Below are positions 21,151-31,637 of a stretch of 64,000 nt of DNA, one piece after another. Numbering within the stretch: the first letter of the stretch is position 1; each line of letters begins with the position of its first letter. Position numbers and translations under genes: made by a program. The notes under the pieces are model-generated. The model was not told where the DNA came from. It did not search any database and saw nothing but the letters and a program-made list of their open reading frames with translations. Origin of the DNA: Patiria pectinifera (lineage: Eukaryota; Echinodermata; Asteroidea; Valvatida; Asterinidae); the NCBI GenBank assembly GCA_029964075.1, contig CM057149.1:35050900-35114899 (forward strand). Direction: 5' to 3'.

Positions 21151-23627
21151 AGGCCCCGGACATTTGTTGTGGGGGGGGGCACAACCCAGTTACGCCACTG
21201 ATTGTACCGGTATGTTTTACCTTTTTTTCAAGAAATGAAAAAGAATTATAACTGTAAATATATGTCAGCATGTTTTTCAATATCCTTCCTTTATCACCAT
21301 GCAAACGCCGGTCATATTTTACAGCATAACCGGCTAATTCGACAATATTATACTTTTATCACACCTGCCTGTGAGTTGCGCAAAAGGAACGTTTTCCCTT
21401 TGGAATGTTGTTGTCAGTCTCTCTTTTTGGAAAAGCCGAATATATTTGGTTAATAGGACATGATGCAAACCGCCATGCGAGTGGTCGGTCGGTTTCAGAG
21501 TACAGGTTACTGATGAGGCTACCGTGTATACAACCATGCATGCGGTGCTCAACCGATACCGATTCGCAAGGCTTTCTACCGGCTTCTCCTTGCAGGGGAG
21601 TCAAAAAAGAAAATGACTGAATTTGAAAATATTTAAAAATATTCGGCTTGCTCAATTTCATTGTGAAAAAATGATAAAGTACATCTTATTGACTTTTAAC
21701 TGTGAAAATTTCACGTCATTTGCATACTTTATTCCCGCGTTATGTCTAAAACAAGATAAGTTTGCGGTAGCACCATGTGAATAAATCTCTTTTGTATGTG
21801 TGGTTCTGAAAAGAACCGAGGGACCAAACTTTTCGAACAGTATGCTCTGCCCGTCGTCAAGAGAATGTTATTCACATGGTGCTACCGCAAACTTTTCTTG
21901 TCTTAGTATCTTTCCACCATGCAAACCTTCAAATCTCACGTTATGTCTATTTGAATAAAAAAACTCGGCTGATAAATTCTACGAACTGGTTAATACACAT
22001 TGAGTATTGTGAAACATGGACGTTTTCCCACCTCGATGAATGAACGAGAACTTACAAAGGATTTTTATATCGCTAACAACATTTCAGAAGAAAAAGAGTT
22101 GACTTGTTCTTCATATGCAAACCATTACAACTGACAGTAAAAACAATGGTTTTGATTTCAATTATTAATATCTCATTTTAATGAATGCTTGTGTGTATTA
22201 TCACTACGCTCAATGGCACTCCAAGGGGAGCTATAAAAATGCTTTCTTTAAGTAAAACATGCATAACTTCTGTTGGCATAGATCAATATCAGTAACTGCT
22301 TTTTTCAGATGAGTGGAAGAACATGCTCTTATTAGACATACTTCATTGTATCAAATTTGTGTATCAAATTTGAGTGCATTTTGAATCACCTTGTAGACGA
22401 AAATAATTGCCGTATATGCACAACAACAATCGGGGGCGGAACCAGGAATTTTTGTGGAGGGGGGGGGGGGGTTTCATCAGCAAATCAATTCTAAAATGTA
22501 GACAGGGTTTTTTGTCCGGACACTTGGCTCCTTAAAATCAATAGGGCTCCTTAAAATCAATAGGGGGGGGGGTGGCTCGTACCATACTTTCAAAGCGGTC
22601 GCTGTTCAAATCCGAAGATTATTAACAATATGTTACGGGATATGTACAAATACCCCCTAACCCAGCAGGTTCTGTTCGTATGTTGGGGAAAGGCGTATAA
22701 TACCAGTATAATTTCTCGGGGTGTCGGAGTAGGGGCGCTGGGCAGTACTATTGTACAGGAATACCCCGTAACGTCACACGAATGGGCTATTGTGTACACA
22801 GATGCATGCAAAGGCCTCAATTGAATAGCCATTCGGCACCAGTTGAACATAATTTTTTATGATTTGGGAAAAGCTTGGCTAGGCTTGACTTGTATTTTTT
22901 ATTGCCACAAGAACATTTAGTTTTACCTCAAAATAAGTCATCAACTATTATTTACATGTACATCATTATGATGTTATCAAAATATAAAACAACAAACCAA
23001 AACAATCGACGAAATTTATTTCTTTGTAGATTGTGTTTATCCAGCTTACAAACTCATGGGGCATCGAACCGGGGACATCTGTGGTTTAGTTGAGTATTAA
23101 ACACACACAAAGACATGTAAAATTAGAACTAAAGGAAAGTTGAGTGTCAATACGTTTGTGGTACATTTTGAAACGTGTAAATTATTTTCGCAAACGGGCT
23201 TGATATTTCTTAATTATTAAATAGCATTCCTAGAAACTAATACCCGACGACACCGAGACTGAAAATTTGATCAAAATGCGGCGTGCAGAGGCAACTAATG
23301 GTTGTGTCTCTTTTGTTGATGTTTATAAAAGAAAAAAAACGTCTGCTCGTCCATTTCCTTTCCACACATAAAGCGGCACAAAGACGGATGATTAATGATG
23401 TCATTAGAGTTGTTTTCATTGAAAAGGTATTGTTGCTTTGATGCAAAGTGTTTGGGTATTATCATCTATGGAGAAGCTATTAAGCTTGACGAACATGCAA
23501 CACATGATTGTATAGTTTTGGGAATTTGAAAGGTTATTGTTGGTATAATTATATACGTGCTTTTTCAAAATTTCGATTTTTCTTTTCCGAACGAAATGTA
23601 AAAGAATATAATGTCCTGCAACAAATG
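21151..23627. other. Spacer between the fold-back arms
   Basis: About 2.5 kb, mostly AT-rich, with the repeat at 21749-21938, poly-G tracts near 22460 and 22565, and TA-rich sequence. No ORF longer than about 100 codons and nothing resembling a transposase. Confidence 0.55.
21749..21938 (-). mobile_element. Small inverted-repeat element with a histone-type stem-loop (copy 2)
   Basis: Flanked by an 11-bp direct repeat cgttatgtcta (21738-21748; 21939-21949). Arms agtttgcggtagcaccatgtgaata and tattcacatggtgctaccgcaaact are inverted. On the minus strand the centre reads CGGTTCTTTTCAGAACCACAC (hairpin 21817-21802: 6-bp stem, TTTC loop) followed by ATACAAAAGAGATTT. Upstream is a second potential hairpin, CGGGCAG-AGCATA-CTGTTCG. 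Related to 11303-11478. Confidence 0.65.
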
Positions 23628-24227
23628 CCCCCCCCCCCCGGCGCTCCCCATTTAAAATCTTAAAATTAACACAAATTTGTCTTTGTCTTCAGTGCCCCAG
23701 ATTTAATGTTGGCAATAAGAGCTTTTATAGTGACTTTTTATTAAATATATCAGACAAGAGTTTTGCTAAATTTCCGATATTCCAATATAAGCCGTGAGAG
23801 TCGTTTTATCTTAAATGTGATCTCAATATGATTTAAAGCAAATCTTGGATTTGTAAGTGTCATTTTTAGGCAACCTGTCAATAAAGACATTTTTGTGAAT
23901 TTATGATTGTTAATGTTTAACGTGAAGTGAATTACTTTTCAACGGGATAAATAGGGGAAAACAAGGCAGAGGTGTGATTTCCTACGAAGCTTGGGGGAGT
24001 AATTTAAAACAAGATGAAAATAAAAAAAAACCACAAATCAACTTCGACCCAGATCAAATCAATACCCTACAGTTTATCTCTTGTTCCTCTGCCGGTTTAT
24101 TGTTCATATAAGAACGGGTGGGGAAAACCTCAAATGCACCGACGAACAAGAAAGAATCAACGACAATGCTTCAAAAAACGGGATATCCATGCAGAACGAG
24201 ATTTTTGCATGTCGTCATCTTCACATC

Positions 24228-24420
24228 GTAAGTCGACTTGGCAAGATAATTTATCTCGACAAATTGTCATCTCGACTTCAGGAAGTCGACTTAGCGAGAC
24301 ATTTCATCTGGACAAGTCGTCATCTCGACTTCCAGAAGTCAACTTGGCGAGAAAATACATCTGGACAAGTCGTCATCTCGACTTCGGAAAGTCGACTTGG
24401 AGAGATAATGCATCTGGCAT
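24228..24420. repeat. AAGTCGACTT-containing tandem repeat, right arm
   Basis: Inverse of 19783-20062 with about four units, ending where the arms stop matching near 24440. Confidence 0.8.
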
Positions 24421-24715
24421 CAGATAATGCATCGGCTAGTCTACCCAAAATCGAAAAGAAATGAAGAGATGAAGTACAAGACAATAATTTAATTTTTGTT
24501 TGAGAAACTCCAGTTATGTCGGCTTGCATGTTATTTGGCCCTGAACTTTGTTGATTTTACACTGTTTTCAATGGGGCTTGAATTGGTTCAGTGCACCCCT
24601 AAGGGAATTTTTGGAACCAGACTAAAGCTGCTGCAACCTCATTCCGCCGAGAGCTGGAGGTAATCGAATTCGATGGTCCGTGAATCTTGATATAGCTTGT
24701 ATTCATAGATTTTTG

Positions 24716-25283
24716 TTAAATGTTGACATAATTTTTGTTAAATGTTGACATATTTTTTTAAAAATGTTGACAAATATTTTTTAAATGTTGACATACGTTT
24801 TTGAAATGTTGACATATTGTTAACAATGTTGACATATATTTAAAAATGTTGACATCATTTTTTTTTAAATGTTGACATATTTTTTGAAAATGTTGACATA
24901 TATTTTTTAAATGTTGACATACGTTTTTGCAATGTTGACATATATTTTTTAAAATGTTGACATATATTTTTTAAATGTTGACATATTGTTTACAATGTTG
25001 ACATATTTTTTAAAATGTTGACATAATTTTTTTTTCAATGTTGACATATTTTTTTAAAATGTTGACATATATTTTTTAATTGTTGACATAAGTTTTTGAA
25101 ATGTTGACATATATTTTTTTAAATGTTGACATATATTCTTTAAATGTTGACATACGTTTTTGAAATGTTGACATATTGTTTACAATGTTGACATACTTTT
25201 TAAAAATGTTGACATATTTTTTACAATGTTGACATACTTTTTTTAAATGTTGAGATATATTTTACAATGTTGACATACTTTTC
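24716..25283 (-). repeat. AT-rich minisatellite, right arm (inverse of the left arm)
   Basis: Over twenty units with the core aaatgttgaca and a T-rich linker, the reverse complement of the left-arm repeat. Occasional units vary (gttgagatat). Confidence 0.9.
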
Positions 25284-25360
25284 AAAAAAGTTGTGATGTA
25301 TTTCATCATGTTGGCAGTTGCCGTGCAGGGTTGAATAAATTCCGCTTTGGCGTGCCATAG

Positions 25361-27561
25361 AAAGTGCCATAACTTTGGTTCCAGCGTGAGCTGCAGTTAA
25401 ACCACACTTGGACCAAGTCCCATGATAAAAGTATGGGAAGAAACACCTAGAGAAACCGCCTAAATAGGGATATTTTTCATTCTGCCAATCAGTGATTTTG
25501 AAGCTCATCAATGAAGTTTGACAAGACTACTTGATGCTGTCTGGAGACAAGGGAAATTTATGCGCGCAACTTGAGGGTATAATGGTGACCAGTTTGGGAT
25601 CCTTAACTATGTATGTCGTCATAATTATGCAGTCGCACTTTATATGCTTTAGAAAATGTTACTTCAGTGTGGATGTGTACGTAGAAACACCAAAATATGC
25701 TTTCAAAATAAATAAATAAATACATAAATAAATAAATAAAATATACACATGGGAACTAATTACACGGCAGGTATTAACGATTTATGGAAATTCACCCCAG
25801 GCCTTCTAAATTAATCGCTTCAGGCCAGTAAATCGGTCCAAAATTGCCTACGCCGGCAAAACTATCAAGATTTACATGCCTTCAAATTCTTCAATATTTG
25901 AGCATATTGTGGGCCTGGGCCATGAACTTGGTTTGTAAAAAAATATTGGTGGAAGCCGTGTGCAGCACAGGATCACTGTGAGCTTGTGTTAATTTTGTTA
26001 AATTTGGATGAAACTGGGGCCAACTTGAAAAAAAAAACCGCTCTTCTATTTATTTGTAATGGGGTGTAAGCTCCGTTTTTCAAAATCGCGACGGGCTTCA
26101 GCCTTCAGGACAATTTTGAGGGGTGATCATTTCTCCTAAATAAATCAGTTTAACCTCAAAAAATAGAAAATGGATAGAAAATGAAAGATGATGTAGGCCC
26201 TAAGGCCAAAAAGTCTCCGGTTTCTGGTATGCGCGCGCGTCGCCGTAGCCATGCGCGTCGGCAAAATGAAAAAGTTTTTTTTTCAATACAAGATGATGTT
26301 TCAAAACCGCCAAACTCACTGGTTTGACTGGAATTCTGCTGCTGCACAATTTTAACGTGTTTTTAGATGGGGTTATGATCGAGAATAAGATTTATGTGGC
26401 CTCTCTAGACTCCCATATATTTGCACTAAGTTTAGTCGGGCACCATTTGCAGTCATCAGCCGACATTTGAAGCCAAAAAAAAAAAAACAGGTAAAAAAAA
26501 AAAAAAAGCCGCGTCGCTGCACCACTTTTGGGGCAAGCTCCATATCAGAAACCGGAGACTTTTTTGGGCCTAATAAGCTTTATTTTGATGTGTGACGGTC
26601 TCGATCGAACACCTTGGAGAGTTAATTGCGAGTATTTTTCCCGAGTTTCTGAAGTGGGAACATTTATCATTGGAGTCTATGACAGTTTATTTGTCTGCAC
26701 CCCGGCCCTAGGGCCATAAGAATCTATTCTCCAAGTTTTGGTGCTTTAGTCGGTCATGATCTTGTCAAAGCCACCTGACTATTTCAGGCCATACACATAT
26801 TTGGACTTCTAGCTTCTACATGTCCCTTTTACCTTTTGCCCCTCAACTAGTTCGTGACTTGTCACTGTCCTGATGTTTTCCTCCACAAAAGATGCCCTCT
26901 AAAATGGCCACCATGGTCAGTGTGTCCTTTCTCTAGGGTCCGTCTGTCACCGAAAATCGAATATGTAGGATTTGTTTCTATTTATAGCTAGTAGCGTGGG
27001 TGTAAAGTACATCTTGATAATTATGCTATCTAGCATCAAAGATCCTGGATCTTTGGCCAGCAGCACGTGTACGCAGCGTACATAGTTGCATGCTACAGAT
27101 AGAGGGCGCGCTGCATGGGCCTTATTGGGCCGGGCATACAGAGCAGAGGGTGCGTTCGAGTAGCTCGCCCGGATCGAATTGGGAAAAGCATGGCGCTACA
27201 TGTATTTAGCTCCATGCATGGGTAAAGCAGACGGGCTAATTTATAAGGGGTGTCGGAACATAGGGCCTAGGGGTGCCGGAACACAGAGCAGTAAACGTTT
27301 TTTGCCCAAACGAAATCCGTTTACCATCCTCTGATTGGTCCATTGCATGCATATCTAATACCTTGTTCCCCACAATACAAATCAAGATAGACTTTGCGTC
27401 TTGTGAGAAATGTTCCTATCTCACTTTAGTTATATAAAAGGTACTATGAGAAGTGACGCTCACAAGAAACGCTCACAGTACAGGGATTCGAACTCGGATC
27501 ACCGTCTGATGAGAAGCATGGAGGAATAAGAACCTCCATGTTAAAAGTCAGAACAACTTCC
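25361..27561. other. Intergenic; dispersed repeats, no gene recognised
   Basis: Contains an AAAT simple repeat (25705-25745). A block at 25820-26130 is repeated in direct orientation at 28069-28310 (ggccatgaacttg, ggaagccgtg and ggggtgatcat in both). 26157-26710 belongs to the family noted at 16190-16625. A sequence gggtgcgttcgagtagctcg near 27149 matches one end of the element at 42130-42710. Confidence 0.55.
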
Positions 27562-27570
27562 GACCAGTCC

Positions 27571-27867
27571 CAAGGGCGGATCCAGAACCCATTTTTTTCG
27601 GGGGGGGGGGGGCAAAATAAAAAATTTGGTCCCCCGAAAAGTGGGTCCCAAAAATTACGGCGTGTTTTTTTTTGGGGGGGGGGATTCTAGATGCTCTTTG
27701 GTGCGATCTGAGGCTATACATGTATTTCTGACCACTTTAACCAAATCTTTCAATGGAGGAAAAGATGGTGGTGTACGCAGTGCCTGCCTTTATTGCAACG
27801 CCACTTAAAAAAAATGGTTTCGTTTGGGGGGGGGGCGTTGCCCCCCCCCCCCTCCGGATCCACCCTG
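27571..27867. mobile_element. hAT-type MITE rich in G and C homopolymers
   Basis: About 297 bp with ends caagggcggatccagaacc and ctccggatccaccctg, inverted copies apart from small differences, and a direct repeat gaccagtcc at 27562-27570 and 27868-27876. An 8-9-bp duplication and a CAGGG-like end are usual for hAT. The interior is dominated by G10-13 and C13 runs. Confidence 0.75.
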
Positions 27868-27876
27868 GACCAGTCC

Positions 27877-29100
27877 GGCCACGAAGTAGTTGCTAATCGT
27901 CGGTGATTTAAACACCATTATTCCTTGTTATTTCCTACTACACTCGAAAGCCATGTGGATCTATCTCATTTTAAAATGTGGCCGGATGGCGTAAGGCCCA
28001 AATTAATGATGTCACACCTAATCGAGCATGCGCGGTACGGGCGTGGCCGGCTAAAGGTTGCAGGCCAGTAAGCTAGTCGGTCCAACTTAATATTTAAACA
28101 TAATGGGCCATGAACTTGAGGATTTGTAAAAAATATGTGTGGAAGCCGTGCACAGGACTGTGAGCTTTAGTTCTGTGCAATTTGGATGAAAATGGGGCCG
28201 GGGCCTACAAGCGCTCTATTTTGCAATGGAGTGTAGGCATCGTTTTTCAAAATGGCGATGGGCTTCAGGACTATTTTAAGGGGTGATCATCTTGTTCCCA
28301 GGGAATTAATACATCACACCAACTTAGAGAGAAGACAGTGAGAAAAAATTACTGTTTTAGGTGGAATTTTTTCATAAAAGTTATCATGAGTTAACCCCCC
28401 GAAAATTGAAAAGAAAATGAAAGATGATGAAATAAGTTTTAACTTGATGTGTGTCTCGAACGCCTTAGAGAGTTGTGAGTATTTCTTCTGAATTTCTGAA
28501 GTGGGGGCATTTATCATCGGAGTTTATTTACTGGTCTGCCAAACCATGGAGGTAATTCTACCTCCATGGCCAAACTAAAGGCGCGGCGCAGGAGTACCGG
28601 GTAAGCTACTCGAACGCGTACGGCGTACGCATTTTCATTTGTACGTACGGTACGGATATGTGTCACGATCATCGGGTCCGGGTACGGTGGGTGTTGGAAC
28701 TGGACCCAGGAATGCATTGTGAAATAATTCGGTCTGAGTCACACGTTAATTTCAGAAGCATATATAAGGAGATGACTCTAGTCCATGCAGATAAAGCAAG
28801 CTTCCTTCGTTTGGAAGTGCATCTGTTACGACCGTGTGTTTTCCTACCTCCTTCTCCTTGTGCGATATTGCTGGCCACGTAAGTAACGACCAACTCGAAC
28901 TCCATCGTCCCGTAGGTCGATACGTACACGAACATACTACATAGGTAGTGCAGTAGGCCTACGTAGGCCTACAAATTGTACCCATCGGGCCATACCAAAG
29001 AAAAACGTCAAAGCTAGAGCTCTGTTAATTTGTACCGCCACCACAAAGCCTACACGCATGCATAGACTAACTCTTCAACTGTCACAGGTCAGGTTAAGCA
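27877..29100. other. Intergenic; repeats only
   Basis: 28069-28310 is the second copy of the block at 25820-26130. 28390-28545 is a fragment of the family at 16190-16625. 28600-28720 is rich in acg/tac steps. No gene recognised. Confidence 0.5.
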
Positions 29101-29109
29101 TTAATGTAT

Positions 29110-29678
29110 GGCAGTGGATATTTTGCCGGAGACGGCAAACCTTCTCTCGTAAACGTTAGTTTGCCGGATATGCACTGAACATGCGCAGTTACTGTTTTTT
29201 TGTACTTAAACATTTTCCGGTGACAAATTTTAGTCTGGCTCCATGCCAATACTATCGTTGTATTTTTGTATTTACAATATTGGAATCAGACCATTTTATA
29301 ATTTCGGACTTTATTTCCCTTTTAAAAAAAATCCTCCAGAGCCACAAATCTGAAAAAGAAAAAGTAATACTCTGCAATAAAATGTTTGAGTCATATTAAA
29401 ATAATAAAAGAAGAATAATCTTATTTATTTGGGGATGGGAAAAAAAACTTAAAATTGTGGCGGGGATCAGGATTCGAACTCGGGACATCCCACTCACTAG
29501 AGCCATTGCCTAACCACTACACCGTCTGTGCTACACAACTTTGGTGGGAATTTAATACATGTTATAATTCAGCCCTATCTCAAAGAGTACAGCGCCCTCT
29601 GTTGATATGGATTGCTGCCGGCAAACCTTTAGTAAACGTTAGTTTGCCGGCGTTACCTCCGGCAAAATATACACTACC
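29110..29678. mobile_element. TIR element with 9-bp target duplication
   Basis: 569 bp flanked by ttaatgtat (29101-29109; 29679-29687). Terminal sequences ggcagtggatattttgccgg and, inverted, ggtagtgtatattttgccgg. Both ends also hold cgtaaacgttagtttgccgg-like blocks. The middle (29460-29540) has a reverse-oriented tRNA-like B box (ggattcgaactcg). A 9-bp duplication fits Mutator-like elements; no transposase. Confidence 0.75.
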
Positions 29679-30032
29679 TTAATGTATAGCCTTTTTAGGC
29701 CTTTTTTATACTTTTTCATAGCTAAAAAAATACAATGTCCAGCTGCGCTGCACCATCATACCATGGCTGTACTACTTCTTGTACTAGTACTAACTACTAA
29801 GTACTAGCCTGACATGTAGTTCCATAAATGTGACTGAAATACTGGACTAGCCTAGCTTGAGCTACCTCCATGGCTTGAGTAACTCCAGCTCTAATGCGAT
29901 AGGCAATACCTCTGTAGCCTACCTCTGTATTGTCAGTCACACTTTGTACATATGGTCTGTGCATGGATAGTCCTGTTGCTAGGGGAGCCGAAAATCAATT
30001 TATTTTAAGGTCGAATTTATTTTGGAAATAAA

Positions 30033-30300
30033 ATGTTGCAACCTAACACCACTTTTTTCTTCATATATCCTCGACCCTGCAGTATCTGTGCAGGTAACGC
30101 TTGCAATGCGCGCTTGTTGTCACACACAAATTGAAGGTGAGTGCACAGAAAAAGGACCCCGTAGCTTTATTAGGGGGTCTGATGATATCATCTTAATAAA
30201 GGTCATTAATTGCAAAAATTATGATAAGACATGAATTTGGGACTGAGAAACATTTCCAATTTTGATAGGAAATACTTGGTGTGGTGTCAGGTTGCAACAT
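30033..30300. mobile_element. Short TIR element (MITE)
   Basis: 268 bp with inverted ends atgttgcaacctaacaccac and gtggtgtcaggttgcaacat. A related sequence in reverse orientation lies at 56185-56421 (cagcctgacaccacttt; ggaaatgtttctcagtc). No coding capacity. Confidence 0.65.
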
Positions 30301-31637
30301 GTTTTCCATTATTTTGTCACAGGAAGATCACCCCAGCTATAGACCCACTAACTTGGGGCGCTAACTCCTTTTTTTGACATTTGGGATATTGGTCTGTCAT
30401 ACTAGCGCCCCACTACAGAAGCATTCTCAATATTAGAATTTTCCAAGTTCACCAGAGTTAACCACAAAAGTTGCCAAAAATCACGCAAAATACATTTGGA
30501 AGCACCTACTGGCTTCTCCACATGTCAAAGACGAAGTAATGGGGCTTCAATGATAATCACGATTATTTTTTGGGTTGAAAATCTGTGAAATTCATCCACG
30601 ATAGCACAGACATCATACAGCGATCATTCAATGACATTTATGGCTGTGATCTAACGTATTGCCTATGGACGTACATGTATACAAACATGTACCGGTTACG
30701 CGAAGCGCAGGGGACACGACCGTGATCTGCGTCGATAAACAAACTCCACGTGCAGATCGGGGAATGCACCGACGACTGTTTCATGACAAGGCAATCACTG
30801 CACTATATCATGTAGCGTGGCACGCATGCAGGACGAATGGACTGTACACTCTAATTGGACGAGGCTGGATGTCGTATCGATAATTTTTTGGACCGTTTTC
30901 ACTTGTAGTTGTTACCCCATTCAAAATCCTCAAATTTCACCCCCAAAACAGTCAGACTGCCTGATGTGCCTCTGTAGGCTTCAGTGGGAATTTGGTGGTG
31001 GTTGGGTTCACATACCGTGGGGAAGAAAAGAGAAATTTCACCTTCAATCCGGGAAACTTCCTCGTACGTTGGCTGCCATTTTGAATTCAGATAAAAATTG
31101 ACTCATGTATGGCTCCTAGCTAGGCCATGACATGGCATGAGCCTTTAGTGAGCTGAATTGTTCAAGCTACATGTACTTGTAGGCCTATCCATAGAGCAAG
31201 GAAAAGTATTTATTTGGACAGACTTAAAAGTTAAAGCGATGCAGAAACGAAAAACTAACAAGTTTAATGCTTAAACACTTAACCAGTTTGCTCCATAGGC
31301 CGAGTATAAACGTAAAGGTTTTGCGGTATTTGGCACGAATGACGGATAAACACGCAGGGAGCGAGGCCGGAAATATCTGTCAGTGACCCACTCGCAGCGA
31401 GCGAGGCCAGAAATGTTATGAGTGTGTTGCCCGAGGGTGACGGTCAAAACAGTCCCTTGCGATGTTGTTGTTAAACAGCAAGAATATTGGCATTTGGTTA
31501 CAGTTGATTTATTTTCTATTCAATCAGGTGATTCGGAACTGTCGATGATCGGGAACTGTTGCACTTGACTGTATAGTGAGACAACATTCTGTCGACATTT
31601 TTTCCAAGCTCCGTTTGTTCATGTATGTGTGACCACC
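30301..31637. promoter_or_regulatory. 5' flank of ADP-ribosylglycohydrolase copy A, includes a dispersed repeat
   Basis: 31278-31455 (caaaggttttgcggtatttgg, cgaggccggaaatatctg, cgagcgaggccagaaat) recurs inside intron 6 of the same gene at 40515-40735. The region upstream of the start codon therefore lies close to repeat DNA. No confident TATA box or transcription start. 30660-31110 holds no exon I can support. Confidence 0.4.

Larger units (their letters stand above)
18542..25360. mobile_element. 6.8-kb fold-back structure with repeat-bearing inverted arms
   Basis: Outer ends are inverted copies: ctatggcacgcccaagcgg at 18542 and ccgctttggcgtgccatag ending 25360. Further in, both arms carry in mirrored order: a TGTCAACATTT minisatellite (18594-19020; 24716-25283), a gap of poorly matching sequence, an AAGTCGACTT repeat (19783-20062; 24228-24420), and a block that includes gggtattgatttgatctg and its inverse (20061-20560; 23745-24227). 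The left inner end near 21150 mirrors the right at about 23628. Arms are about 2.6 and 1.7 kb because the left has about 500 bp (20570-21070) missing from the right. No transposase or target duplication found. The form recalls Foldback/Galileo elements. Confidence 0.75.
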
